A stretch of DNA of 64,000 nt from Thioalkalivibrio sp. ALE14 (GCF_000376845.1 NZ_AQXY01000028.1:1-64000), one strand, 5' to 3'; positions 1 to 8,203 are shown, counted from the first letter of the stretch. The notes: a model not told the origin generated them from the sequence alone. Made by a program: numbers and translations.

Positions 1-249
1 CAGGAACGGCTGGATGCGTTGGGCTTCGTGCCCTCCATGAGCCGCAAGGGCAACTGCTGGGACAACGCGGTGATGGAGCGCTTCTTCGGCGCACTGAAAA
101 GCGAGTGGACCGACGCCCGGACCTACCGTACCCGCGAGGCCGCCCGACTGGATGTCGTGGAGTACATCGAAATGCAGTACAACAGCGTCCGACCCCACAC
201 GGCCCTGGGCCAACTTACCCCCCGGGAGTGGGAAAAGGCCGTTGCTTAG
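1..249 (+). CDS. IS3-family transposase (OrfB, integrase core), C-terminal part
   Basis: The open frame runs in from the left edge, so only the last 82 residues are visible. They carry the end of the retroviral-type DDE integrase core. The segment GNCWDNAVMERFFGALKSEW holds the conserved D-N-A-x-x-E pattern, whose glutamate is the third catalytic acidic residue. The later Y-N-x-x-R-P-H-x-A-L-G and L-T-P-x-E motifs are typical of the IS3 C-terminus. The protein cuts and joins element ends during transposition, usually as an OrfAB frameshift fusion. Whether this copy is intact cannot be judged from the window. Confidence 0.9.
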   Translation, partial: QERLDALGFVPSMSRKGNCWDNAVMERFFGALKSEWTDARTYRTREAARLDVVEYIEMQYNSVRPHTALGQLTPREWEKAVA

Positions 250-274
250 AGGGGTGTCCGTTCTCACTTGACCA
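1..274 (+). mobile_element. Right end of an IS3-family insertion sequence, cut by the window edge
   Basis: The element carries the end of a transposase gene and about 25 bases of non-coding end sequence. It appears to stop near position 274, where an MFS transporter reading frame begins abruptly without a start codon. The junction is inferred from that change of coding content. The left end and any target duplication lie outside the window, so neither the inverted repeats nor the duplication can be confirmed. Confidence 0.7.
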
Positions 275-853
275 GAACACCGCGAGGTCCTGCGCGATCC
301 GCGTTTCTACATGGTGCTTCCGGCGCTGATGGGTGCGCCCTTCATCATTACAGCAGTGTTCTTCCACCAGGTGCCGCTGGCGGAATCCAAGGACTGGACA
401 CTGGCCTGGCTGGCCTCCAGCTTCGTGGCCTTTGCCGCCACGCACCTGCTGTCGCTGTTCGTAGCCGGGCCGCTGGTGGACCGTTTTGGCTCGCGGCGCC
501 TGCTGCCCTGGCACCTCGCCCCGCTGATCCTGGCCCTGCTGGCACTGAGCCTGCTCGACGGCATCTGGCTTGCGCCGGTTTACCTGGCACTGGCCGGGCT
601 CGGCATGGGCATCGCCAATACCCTGATGGGCGTGATCTGGGCGGAGCTCTACGGCACCACCCACCTGGGCGCGATCCGCGCCGTGGCCCAGTCCGCGATG
701 ATCTTCGCCACCGCCGCGGCGCCCGTCGCGGCCGGTGCACTGCTGGACCTGGCGTGGTCGATGGAACACGTGGTGCTGCTGCTCGCCGCCTATGCCGCGG
801 CCGCCTCGATGCTCGCCCGTCACGGCCTCCGAACCCACTCCGGAAGACACTAA
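275..853 (+). pseudogene. MFS transporter, C-terminal half only (5' part cut off by IS3 element)
   Basis: The frame can be followed upstream from the ATG at 311 to about 275, reading E-H-R-E-V-L-R-D-P-R-F-Y before it meets a stop at 269-271 inside the IS end. The RDPRFY segment is ordinary internal MFS sequence, so this is the tail of a gene whose first half lies beyond or was replaced by the element. About 192 residues remain. They hold roughly six hydrophobic segments and a short loop containing DRFGSRR, which resembles the conserved MFS cytoplasmic-loop motif. An MFS protein normally has 12 segments in about 400 residues, so this remnant is very unlikely to transport. The substrate is unknown. 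Confidence 0.75.
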
Positions 854-1067
854 AAAGATCCGGGTCGTTGCGCACCGGCGTAGAGGGCGGTTGCTCCGAG
901 CTGTCCCCGGGAAACTGAACAATGCCTGCCTTCGGCAGCATGCTGAACCGCCCGCTCGGCAGACCGGAAGCCCCGTGATTCCAGGCGTTGTTCGAGAGGG
1001 ACGGGGACTACCGGCATAATCCCTATCCAGCGAACGGGACTGCCGGCAGAACAAGGAACGTCGCGCG

Positions 1068-3179
1068 ATGGCGAGTGTAAAAAGTACCTGCTACGAGTGC
1101 GATGCCAACTGCGCGATCGACGTGCACCTCGACACGGACGGCGAGCCCGTCAAGATCGACGGTCCCGACTGCCCGCGCTGCTACGTGCAGCTGGATCGGC
1201 GCAACCACCCGGAACGCCTGCTCTACCCGCTGCGGCGGACCGGGGCGCGCGGCAGCGGCGAATTCGAGCGCATCTCCTGGGACGAGGCGCTGGACACCAT
1301 CGCCGAGCGCCTGCTCGCGACCCGCGAGGAGCACGGCGCCCCGGCGGCGGCCTTCTTCGCCGGCTACACCAAGGAGGCACGCCCGCAGCTCCAGCGTCTG
1401 GCGCACGCCTTCGGCTCGCCCAACTACCTGACCGAGAGCGGCTGCTGCTTTTCCTCCACCAAGGTGGCGGAGGAAGTGACCTTCGGCACCAAGATCAAGA
1501 CCTCCTCCACCGTGGCCTCGGATGCCACCCGCTGCCTGCTGGTGTGGTCCACCAACCCGCGCGGTTCCATCCCGCCGTTCCACCAGCACCCCCTGGCGGC
1601 GGCCCGTCCCGGCTGCGCCACCGTGGTAGTGGACCCGCGGGTGACCCCGCTGGCGGAACAGGCCGAGGTGCACCTGCAGATCCGGCCGGGCACGGACGGG
1701 GCACTGGCACTGGGCATGCACCACCTGATCTTCGAGAACGGCTGGCAGGACCAGGCCTTCCTCGACGAATGGGGCAACGGGGTGGCGGCCTTCCGCGAGT
1801 ATGTGGCCGATTTCCCGCCCGAGCGCGTCGCACGAATCTGCGGCATCGATGCCGCCGACCTGGAGCGCGCCGCCGAGCTGTACGCCACCCACGCCCCGGC
1901 GCAGATCATGCTCTCGCCCACCGCCACCGTGCAGCACTCCAACGGCTTCCAGAATCACCGCGCGGTGGTCCTGCTGGCGGCGGTCACCGGCAACATCGAC
2001 CGCGAGGGCGGCAACCGCTTCTTCAACGACAAGATCACGCCGAAGTCGATCGACCTGTTCGACCACTGCCGCGAGAACCTGCCGCCGCGCATCGGCGACG
2101 AGACCTACCCGGTGTGGACGGCCCACTGGCCGGCGGCGCAAAGCATGCTGCTGCCGGATGCCATCCTCGAGGGGCAGCCACAGCCCGTTCGCGCCCTGCT
2201 GGCGATGGGCATCAACACCGCGATGTGGCCGAACTCGAAGCGCATGGAACAGGCGCTAGGCGCCCTGGATTTCTTCGCCGCGTCGGACTTCTTCCACAAC
2301 CCGGCCACGCGCATGGCCGACATCGTGCTGCCGGCCGCCACCAGCCTGGAGCGCGCGGCGCTGATCGCCTACCCCGGCTGCAACTTCCGCGGCGAGCTGC
2401 GCTATCGCCGCCCGGCCGTCGCCCCGCGCGGCGAGGCGCGCCCGGATGGCGAGGCGTTTCTGGAGCTGGGCGTGCGTCTGGGCATGGCGGATCAGTTCTG
2501 GAACGGCGACCTGGAGGCCAGCTGGGCCGAGGCCGCCGAGGGCATACCGGAGGCCATCCGCGAACAGGTCTATAACGACCCGGACGGCGTCACCGTGTTC
2601 GCCAAGGCACTGGACGACATGCTTGCGCACGGCTTCGAGGATGGCGACCGCCAGTACCGGATCGACGGGTTTCGCACGGTCAGCGGCAAGGTGGAGTTCG
2701 ACGCCGAAGAACTGCGCGCGGCCGGGCACGACGGCCTCCCGCTCTACCGTGAACCGGCGGAGAGCCCGGTCTCCACGCCGGAGCTCGCCCGCGACTACCC
2801 GCTGGTGCTGACCAGTGGCGCGCGCCACAAGCATGCCACCCACTCGCAGCACCAGTTCCTGGAGCGCATGCGCCGGGCCATGCCCGAACCCCTGGTGGAA
2901 CTGCACCCGATTGATGCCGCCGCGCGCGGCATCGCGAACGGCGACACGGTCGAGGTGCGCTCGCCGCGCGGGCGCGTCGCATTCGTGGCCCGGGTCACGG
3001 CCCGCATCAAGCCCGGCGTGGCCCACTGCCAGCACGGCTGGAACCATGCCAACGTGAACGAACTGACCGACGACCGCTCGCTGGACCCGATCAGCGGCTT
3101 CCCCGCCTTCAAGTCGCTGCTGTGCGAGGTGGAACGCCTGCGCGCGAGCCACGAACAGCGGCTGCCGGAGGCCGGCTAG
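1068..3179 (+). CDS. Molybdopterin (bis-MGD) oxidoreductase, catalytic subunit
   Basis: This 703-residue protein belongs to the DMSO reductase (MopB) superfamily. Cysteines at about residues 8, 11, 15 and 35 (CYECDANC, then CPRC) form a likely N-terminal [4Fe-4S] site. It is followed by the usual HPERLLYPL segment. A Cys-Cys pair near residues 126-127 (ESGCCFSST) sits where the molybdenum ligand is expected. The C-terminal molybdopterin-dinucleotide-binding domain contains LTSGARHKHATHSQHQF and QHGWNHANVNELTDD. There is no Tat signal, so the enzyme is probably cytoplasmic. No electron-transfer or membrane subunit gene is adjacent, and the substrate cannot be named. An AAGGAA lies 11 bases before the ATG. 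Cofactor genes mobA, mobB and moeA lie 34 kb away. Confidence 0.85.
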   Translation: MASVKSTCYECDANCAIDVHLDTDGEPVKIDGPDCPRCYVQLDRRNHPERLLYPLRRTGARGSGEFERISWDEALDTIAERLLATREEHGAPAAAFFAGYTKEARPQLQRLAHAFGSPNYLTESGCCFSSTKVAEEVTFGTKIKTSSTVASDATRCLLVWSTNPRGSIPPFHQHPLAAARPGCATVVVDPRVTPLAEQAEVHLQIRPGTDGALALGMHHLIFENGWQDQAFLDEWGNGVAAFREYVADFPPERVARICGIDAADLERAAELYATHAPAQIMLSPTATVQHSNGFQNHRAVVLLAAVTGNIDREGGNRFFNDKITPKSIDLFDHCRENLPPRIGDETYPVWTAHWPAAQSMLLPDAILEGQPQPVRALLAMGINTAMWPNSKRMEQALGALDFFAASDFFHNPATRMADIVLPAATSLERAALIAYPGCNFRGELRYRRPAVAPRGEARPDGEAFLELGVRLGMADQFWNGDLEASWAEAAEGIPEAIREQVYNDPDGVTVFAKALDDMLAHGFEDGDRQYRIDGFRTVSGKVEFDAEELRAAGHDGLPLYREPAESPVSTPELARDYPLVLTSGARHKHATHSQHQFLERMRRAMPEPLVELHPIDAAARGIANGDTVEVRSPRGRVAFVARVTARIKPGVAHCQHGWNHANVNELTDDRSLDPISGFPAFKSLLCEVERLRASHEQRLPEAG

Positions 3180-4018
3180 TGCCGTTCGTCGGTGTCCTCC
3201 CTGAACGCCGGCACATCTTCCGGCCCGAGCCCCGGCGCGAAGTGGCGGTATCCGATGCCGCCGCCTGGCGGCTCAACCCGGACCACCGCCACATCTACGA
3301 CAAGCTACGCCTCGCCCTGGATGCCGGGCTCGCGGCGGCCCCCTGCGGCGTCGCGCCAACCGATATGGGGCTGACGGAGGATGACACCGTCTTCGTCAAG
3401 CCCATCACAAACCTGGCCGGCATGGGCCTGGATGCGCGCGCCATGCCCGTCGCCGAGGTGCCGGCCGAACCCGGCAGTTTCTGGTGCCAGCGGCTGGAGG
3501 GCACCCACACCAGCACCGACTGCTTGGTAGAAAACGGCGCGGTGCGCTGGTTCGCCCACACCCGCGGCTCGGAACAGAAGGACGCCGCGCGCCCGGTCTA
3601 CTGGGAGATCGGCGCCGCCGTACCCGAAATCGAGCCCTGGATCACCGACTGGGTGCGCCGCAACCTGGCCGGCTACAGCGGCATCTGCAACATCGAACTG
3701 ATCGGCGGCCAGCCCATCGAGGCCCACCTGCGCGGCTCCAACGGCTTCTTCGACTTCTACGGCCCGGCGTTCATCCCAGCCTGGGTCGCGCTGGCCGACG
3801 GCGAGGCGTTCACCCCGCCGCCGCCCATCCCCGGTGGCTTCGTGATCTCGGTGTTCGGCGAGGCCGACCTGCGGGATGCCGACTTCCGGGCCGCCGAGGC
3901 GGCCGGCGTGAACCTGCAGCCAGACCCGTCCACCCCGGGCCGCGCCGCCATCCTGCGCTGCCAGGACCGGGACGCCGGCTTCTCCATCTACCAGCGCATC
4001 ACCGGCCACGCCCTGTAG
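3179..4018 (+). CDS. ATP-grasp-fold protein of unknown substrate
   Basis: I place the start at the GTG that overlaps the last base of the molybdoenzyme stop codon (TAGTG), giving 279 residues. The frame is open further upstream inside the previous gene. The middle of the protein looks like an ATP-grasp nucleotide-binding fold: a K-P-x-x-N-x-x-G-M-G lysine strand (FVKPITNLAGMG), a central STDCLVENG segment, and NIELIGGQPIEAHLRGSNGF, which resembles the metal-binding N-x-E strand. ATP-grasp enzymes join a carboxylate to an amine or thiol using ATP. Here neither acid nor acceptor can be predicted. The one-base overlap implies translational coupling to the molybdoenzyme, so the two probably act together. 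The fold call rests on motif reading, not alignment. Confidence 0.65.
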   Translation: MPFVGVLPERRHIFRPEPRREVAVSDAAAWRLNPDHRHIYDKLRLALDAGLAAAPCGVAPTDMGLTEDDTVFVKPITNLAGMGLDARAMPVAEVPAEPGSFWCQRLEGTHTSTDCLVENGAVRWFAHTRGSEQKDAARPVYWEIGAAVPEIEPWITDWVRRNLAGYSGICNIELIGGQPIEAHLRGSNGFFDFYGPAFIPAWVALADGEAFTPPPPIPGGFVISVFGEADLRDADFRAAEAAGVNLQPDPSTPGRAAILRCQDRDAGFSIYQRITGHAL

Positions 4019-4174
4019 CGGCGACAACTCACGTACGGGCGGCCCGGGTCAACTCGGCCACCTCGATGCCTCCCATCCGCGCGGGCAGATCAAGGGGTGA
4101 CAGGCCTGCACCGGGCATCTAGATTAGGGGTGCACCCGATCAACGGGCCCGCAATGTTTCCAGGGAGGGAAACG

Positions 4175-4657
4175 ATGGAGAAGACCCGCCGCAGTTCGGC
4201 CCGTCCGGGCCTTGCCTCGTGCACGCGATCGCACCGCCTTTGCGCTTCCACCATCGGGGCCGCGACGCTCGTGTGGTTGCTGCTGCTGGGCCTCATTGTC
4301 CCGGCAGAGGCCGATGACTCCCCCGAGATCCTGCACATCCTGAGCCAGTTCGTCGCCGCCAGTACGGCCGCCATGCGCTGCACGGAAGTCGATGGGGATC
4401 AGATGATCTCCTTTCTGGCCAACCAGCAGATGATCTATCTGCGCTCCGTCATGGCGCTGGAAGATCAGCACCCCGAAGCTACCCAACAACAGATCGCGGC
4501 AACCCTGATGCGTGGCCAGGAAGACATCCAGTCCCAGGTGGGGCAGCGCATCGACGAACACGGCTGTGACGATCCGAACGCCCGGGCACTGATCGAGCTG
4601 TTCGCGTTGCAGGCCGAGTGGCGTCCGGGCCGCTCACCCCGGAATGACACCGAGTAG
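4175..4657 (+). CDS. Secreted protein of unknown function
   Basis: I do not recognise this gene. The start chosen is the ATG at 4175, which follows a strong GGGAGGGAAACG ribosome site. The frame is open upstream to 4097. The first 40 residues are basic and then hydrophobic (TLVWLLLLGLIVPAEA), reading as a signal peptide or anchor with likely cleavage after AEA. The mature part of about 115 residues is helical and rich in Q, E and D, with two cysteines (MRC and HGC) that could form a disulfide. It is the first gene of a run of four unknown genes on the same strand ending at 6696. Confidence 0.6.
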   Translation: MEKTRRSSARPGLASCTRSHRLCASTIGAATLVWLLLLGLIVPAEADDSPEILHILSQFVAASTAAMRCTEVDGDQMISFLANQQMIYLRSVMALEDQHPEATQQQIAATLMRGQEDIQSQVGQRIDEHGCDDPNARALIELFALQAEWRPGRSPRNDTE

Positions 4658-4702
4658 GACCCGACGGGTTCGCTGTCACACGCTGCCACAGGGGACGTGC
4701 AT

Positions 4703-5875
4703 ATGTGGATGTTGGCCGGGTTGGTCACGATGATCGGAATGGCGGTCATTGGCTATCGCGCCCGAATGGAAGACCGTTGGAAACTGGAAGCCCTCACGCT
4801 CATCAACCCGTACACGGGCAAACGGATGGGGGATCCACCCGAGGGTGCGCTTTACAGTGAGCAAGAAACCGGAAGTCGACGCGCCCCCTTGCAACGCATC
4901 GGCTTTGACCGGGCGCCGGATATCGAAATGCGCGTCAAGGCCCGGCGCTGGTGGGACTACCCATTTACGGCGATCGGACTCTCCGTGGCCTGCCGCACAG
5001 GGAACCGCTCATTCGACCGGGCCTTTTACCAGGTCACGGAGCAGCGAAGCATCTGCCGCGCACTCAAGGGCTGCGCCACGACCCAGGCGCGGATGCTGCG
5101 CCTCCTCGATGAATGCGAAAAACAGAACGTCCGGTTTCGTCAGATCCGCGTTCGACGCCAACGGATCTGGGTGGAGGTTAAATCGTCGAGGTGGCGCAAG
5201 GAGCCGCGACCGATCCTGCTCGCCCGGGCATTCGTCCCCCTGTTGCGCGACATCTCCGAGGCGCTGGAGGCGGAGATTCCTGCCGCAGTGCGCGGTCGCA
5301 GGGAACCATTTGCATGGAAGGCCGCGCTTTTCACGGGTGCCAGCACGGCCCTGCTGTTCGGCGGACTCGTTCTGTTGGCACCGATCATGCTTTCGCCCCT
5401 GCCGGCGCCTGCCAGCATGGCTGGCCTCCTGTCGCTTGCGCTCCCCGTCGCCGCGATCGTAATCGGCTCGCTGATGGTGCTGACCATCGTGCTGCTCGGA
5501 CGGACTTCACGAACGCATCTTGTCCTGCTCGAACTGGCCCTGGTGGGGTACCTCGGTGCCCTGATGACCAGCTACGGCCTGCTGCGAGAAGTGAATATGG
5601 CGCTTGATCATGCGGCACCAAACCAGTACGTGGTGGGTTTACAGGAAAAGACCGTCCGGCGCGGGCGGGGCGGCACGCGCCGGTACCTGCGCGTGGCTGG
5701 CTGGGACGGTCCTCAGTCGCGGATGGGGGTGCAGGTCGGTGGTGCGCTCTACCGGTCGGTACGCGAGGGGGACCAGCTGCTACTGGAGGAATATCCAGGC
5801 CGGCTCGGCGTTCCCTGGATCCAGATGCATGCCGCGCTTCCGAATATCCAAAACGCGCCCTACGACGGGAAATAA
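4703..5875 (+). CDS. Integral membrane protein of unknown function
   Basis: I do not recognise this 390-residue protein. The ATG at 4703 is preferred to a GTG six bases upstream because AGGGG then stands 8 bases away. One membrane segment at residues 1-20 is followed by a basic soluble domain of about 180 residues with several R-R pairs. Three more hydrophobic segments lie near residues 205-300, and a soluble C-terminal domain of about 85 residues follows. The arrangement suggests a membrane protein with two cytoplasmic or periplasmic domains rather than a transporter. It lies 45 bases after the secreted protein gene and six bases before the next gene, so it is probably co-transcribed with both. 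Confidence 0.65.
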   Translation: MWMLAGLVTMIGMAVIGYRARMEDRWKLEALTLINPYTGKRMGDPPEGALYSEQETGSRRAPLQRIGFDRAPDIEMRVKARRWWDYPFTAIGLSVACRTGNRSFDRAFYQVTEQRSICRALKGCATTQARMLRLLDECEKQNVRFRQIRVRRQRIWVEVKSSRWRKEPRPILLARAFVPLLRDISEALEAEIPAAVRGRREPFAWKAALFTGASTALLFGGLVLLAPIMLSPLPAPASMAGLLSLALPVAAIVIGSLMVLTIVLLGRTSRTHLVLLELALVGYLGALMTSYGLLREVNMALDHAAPNQYVVGLQEKTVRRGRGGTRRYLRVAGWDGPQSRMGVQVGGALYRSVREGDQLLLEEYPGRLGVPWIQMHAALPNIQNAPYDGK

Positions 5876-5881
5876 TGGTCC

Positions 5882-6199
5882 ATGTACAGTCTGGCTCTTC
5901 TCACATGGTGGCTGTCTTTTCTTTCTATTTACGCGACTCTCTTCGCGCTGATAATCCTTGGCTCGCGTAGCCGCGCTCGCCTGGGTACACGGGCGTTCTA
6001 CGCGGGCCTGGCATTATTGGCCCCGTTTTCGGTGCTTTTCCTGGGAATCTTGCATGTGGCCGACGGGGCACCTCGATGGCTCAAGATGACGCTCGTGTTC
6101 TACATCCCGGTCCTGATGCCGTACCTGGTCCGCACCCTATTTGTGTTCCGCGGATCCATGCGTAACGGACTGCGTGCATTCAAGGGGAGGGAATGGTGA
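5882..6199 (+). CDS. Small membrane protein of unknown function
   Basis: This 105-residue protein is almost entirely hydrophobic. Three likely membrane segments occupy about residues 5-27, 40-60 and 68-90, and the C-terminal tail is basic. I recognise no family. It starts six bases after the upstream membrane protein gene and overlaps the next gene by seven bases (ATGGTGA), so the three are very likely translated from one message. Base composition is visibly less GC-rich than in the housekeeping genes, with T-rich codons near the start. This fits an acquired region. Confidence 0.6.
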   Translation: MYSLALLTWWLSFLSIYATLFALIILGSRSRARLGTRAFYAGLALLAPFSVLFLGILHVADGAPRWLKMTLVFYIPVLMPYLVRTLFVFRGSMRNGLRAFKGREW

Positions 6200-6696
6200 A
6201 AATCGTGAGAATAGTGCTCAAGGTCGCCACGCTCGTGGCGCTGGCCGTCTCCAGCGTGATTTTTGTCTGGTTCCTGGCCTGGGTTTTCTGGCTGGCCAAC
6301 GACTATTTCTCGCCGGATCAAGGACTCAACCAGCTCTTCGACGAAGCGTCGCAGCGCTTTGCGCGGGAACAGGGCCTGAGCGAAGAGGAATTCATGGGGG
6401 CCCGGCTCCTCTTTGAAGCGAGAAGCCTGTTCGCCGCACTCGCAGGATTGTGGGGCTGGATCGCCCTCTATGCGGGCGCGTTCATGATGAACCGGCCTTT
6501 CGGCAAGGTGCCACTGGCTATCAAGATGGGGCTGGTCGCGGGCATTCTGGCGTCTCTTGCCATTCCGTCTACCGGCATAACGCTCGCAAAGTACCCGATC
6601 ATCACCGCCATGCTGCTATTCACCATCTGGTGGCTGAACACCTCAGACGCCGCGGCCGGAAAGGGACTATCTGAACCGTCAAAGGGTTCGGAATAA
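6193..6696 (+). CDS. Membrane protein of unknown function
   Basis: This 167-residue protein has one N-terminal membrane segment (about residues 8-32), a polar helical stretch of about 40 residues, and two or three further hydrophobic segments (about 73-95, 100-120, 125-145). A short polar tail follows. The start ATG lies inside the last codons of the previous gene and is served by an AAGGGGAGG site. No family is recognised. It is the last gene of the unknown four-gene run. The next feature downstream is the operator of a toxin-antitoxin pair. Confidence 0.6.
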   Translation: MVKIVRIVLKVATLVALAVSSVIFVWFLAWVFWLANDYFSPDQGLNQLFDEASQRFAREQGLSEEEFMGARLLFEARSLFAALAGLWGWIALYAGAFMMNRPFGKVPLAIKMGLVAGILASLAIPSTGITLAKYPIITAMLLFTIWWLNTSDAAAGKGLSEPSKGSE

Positions 6697-6705
6697 GTGC
6701 GCCTG

Positions 6706-6735
6706 GGTACTGTATCGCATATGCGATACAGTACC
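6706..6735. promoter_or_regulatory. Perfect 30-bp palindrome, probable TA operator
   Basis: The 30 bases form a perfect inverted repeat with no spacer. Each half is the reverse complement of GGTACTGTATCGCAT, and the centre is at 6720/6721. It lies 25 bases before the antitoxin ATG at 6760. RHH-type antitoxins commonly bind such palindromes, alone or with toxin, to repress their own operon. The sequence shows the palindrome directly. Its role as operator is inference from position. Confidence 0.75.
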
Positions 6736-6759
6736 GGGAGGTTGAGCCGGAGACGGACC

Positions 6760-7014
6760 ATGAAGAATGCGACGTTACCCGCCCTGCGGGTCAGTGATGC
6801 GTTTCGCCACCAGGTCGAGCAGGCCCTGGGCGAGGAAGAAACGCTATCGGCGTTTATCGAGGATGCCGTGCGTCACGAGATTCACCGCCGCCAGGCGCGC
6901 GCCCAATTTCTGGAGCGCGGGCTGGAATCCGCGCGTAACGCCCGGGAGACCGGTGTGTACTATCCGGCGCAATCGGTCCTGGACGAGCTCGACCAGATGT
7001 TGAGCACGAAATAG
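6760..7014 (+). CDS. Antitoxin of a type II TA module (RHH-like)
   Basis: The start is taken as the ATG at 6760, giving 84 residues. The frame is open upstream through the operator, but that region is palindromic and unlikely to be translated. The first part (LPALRVSDAFRHQVEQAL, then TLSAFIEDAVRHEI) looks like a ribbon-helix-helix DNA-binding domain. The C-terminal half, ending VYYPAQSVLDELDQML, is of the type that wraps a ParE/RelE toxin. It neutralises the product of the gene 22 bases downstream and probably represses the operon through the palindrome at 6706-6735. It resembles the YlcI/YnfO group, but that assignment is uncertain. Confidence 0.7.
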   Translation: MKNATLPALRVSDAFRHQVEQALGEEETLSAFIEDAVRHEIHRRQARAQFLERGLESARNARETGVYYPAQSVLDELDQMLSTK

Positions 7015-7036
7015 CCCGTCCACCGGAGGCTCAAGG

Positions 7037-7336
7037 ATGAGTTACTCGGTCCGCTTTACGGCGCAGGCACGCGACGACCTGATGCGGCTTGTCGCATTCC
7101 TGGCAGAACAGGATCCGACAGCCGCAAACCGCGCCCGCACGGCCATTGGCCAGGCCGTATCCCTACTGGAAACTTTCCCGCTGAGCTGCCGTACGCTGGA
7201 CCCCGCCCATCCCCACATCCGAGAGCTCCTGATCCCTTTTGGCCGTTCGGGCTACGTGGCCCTGTTCGAAATTGACGATGCCGAAAGGGTGACCCTCCTC
7301 GCGTTTCGTCATCAGCGCGAAGACGACTACTTCTGA
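7037..7336 (+). CDS. RelE/ParE-family toxin
   Basis: This 99-residue protein has the RelE/ParE fold signature. It starts with a strand and basic helix (YSVRFTAQARDDLMRLVAFL), has a helix rich in alanine and arginine, and ends with strands GYVALFEIDDAERVTLLAFR followed by the HQREDDYF tail usual in this family. Members either cleave mRNA in the ribosome or poison DNA gyrase. The sequence does not decide which. The gene follows its antitoxin by 22 bases, with a CCGGAGG site before the ATG. The length is normal for the family, so it could be active. Confidence 0.8.
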   Translation: MSYSVRFTAQARDDLMRLVAFLAEQDPTAANRARTAIGQAVSLLETFPLSCRTLDPAHPHIRELLIPFGRSGYVALFEIDDAERVTLLAFRHQREDDYF

Positions 7337-7392
7337 CATTTTCCTGCAGGCATACGCCATCGAAAGAACGGGGCCCTGTGGGCGGGTCCGAC

Positions 7393-7430
7393 CGATTGCC
7401 ACGGCCTCTGCGAGGCCTCGCAATGACGGG
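7393..7430 (-). repeat. REP-like repeat, single copy
   Basis: Read on the minus strand this is CCGTCATTGCGAGGCC, a short spacer, then GGCCGTGGCAATC. A near-identical unit is found at 28872-28907, and related units lie at 28737-28774 and 28821-28858. GAGGCC and GGCCGT can pair around the TCGCAGA centre. It lies between the RelE-like toxin and the 3' end of the convergent RES toxin gene. Confidence 0.65.
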
Positions 7431-7444
7431 TGTGGGTACGGCTG

Positions 7445-8191
7445 TCAGGCGGGGAGCGGCAGCCGGCCCTGGTAGTGGAACTGGGTCAGGGGGAGGTCGT
7501 GCAGGGCACCGTCGCGGGGTTTGAGGAAGCGGACGTGGTCGGCGGTGAGCTGGCACAGCCAGGCGTCCTGGCGGGTGGGCCGCAGACGGGTGAACGGGCG
7601 CGGATCGAACAGTGCCAGATTGGGGCCGCCATGCGGATCGCGGGCGGATGCGTACTCGAACAGGTCGATGTCGGTCTCGCGCAGCGCGGCACCCAGAGCC
7701 TGGGTGGCCTGATAGTCGGCGGGGTGACGCAACAGGTCCGCGTGTTCAGCGAACGGGGGCTGATGGAGCTGCAGGCCGTTAACACTCTGGTAGCGCGCGG
7801 CGAACAGGGTGTGCTGCGTGTCGAGCTTGGAGGGCGGCGGGGTCGCCATGCCGTACCAGAAAACGAAGCGGTAAAAGGCCGCCTCAGCGAGGACCGTGCG
7901 CTCGCGCAGGGCACCGTAGAACAGGCTGGGCTCGTGGCGACGGCCGAAGCGCGAACCATGGCGCAGCGGCGGATACCGAAACGGGGTCGCCAGCAGGTAG
8001 TGCAGCCGTTCCGTACCCGGGCGCAGGGGCGGCTTGGTCGCCTCCAGCATCGCCTCCAGCACGGCCTGGCGGTCGAGCGAGGAAACGAGCTGGTTGGTGG
8101 CCACCTGCTCCTGGCTCTCGACCAGACGCAGGACCTCGCCTCGCAGCGTGACGCGCGGCGCGGCCTCGATCAGCGCATTCCAGTCCGGCAT
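7445..8191 (-). CDS. RES-domain toxin (NAD-degrading family)
   Basis: This 248-residue protein carries the RES domain in the order expected. Arginine residues lie in PFRYPPLRHGSRFGRR, a glutamate follows in RERTVLAEAAFYR, and a serine lies further on in RYQSVNGL. Characterised members of the family (for example MbcT and the Pseudomonas putida Res toxin) deplete cellular NAD+ by hydrolysis or phosphorolysis. The gene follows an Xre/ParS-type antitoxin gene by 12 bases on the same strand, which is the standard antitoxin-first order of Res-Xre modules. The toxin activity is inferred from family and context. Confidence 0.85.
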   Translation of the reverse strand: MPDWNALIEAAPRVTLRGEVLRLVESQEQVATNQLVSSLDRQAVLEAMLEATKPPLRPGTERLHYLLATPFRYPPLRHGSRFGRRHEPSLFYGALRERTVLAEAAFYRFVFWYGMATPPPSKLDTQHTLFAARYQSVNGLQLHQPPFAEHADLLRHPADYQATQALGAALRETDIDLFEYASARDPHGGPNLALFDPRPFTRLRPTRQDAWLCQLTADHVRFLKPRDGALHDLPLTQFHYQGRLPLPA

Positions 8192-8203
8192 GTCAGCCCC
8201 GCC

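Noticed and set aside
3122-3178. Longer start for the ATP-grasp gene at 3122
   Set aside because: It would add 19 basic, low-complexity residues fully inside the conserved end of the molybdoenzyme gene. The GTG at 3179 fits the usual coupled overlap.
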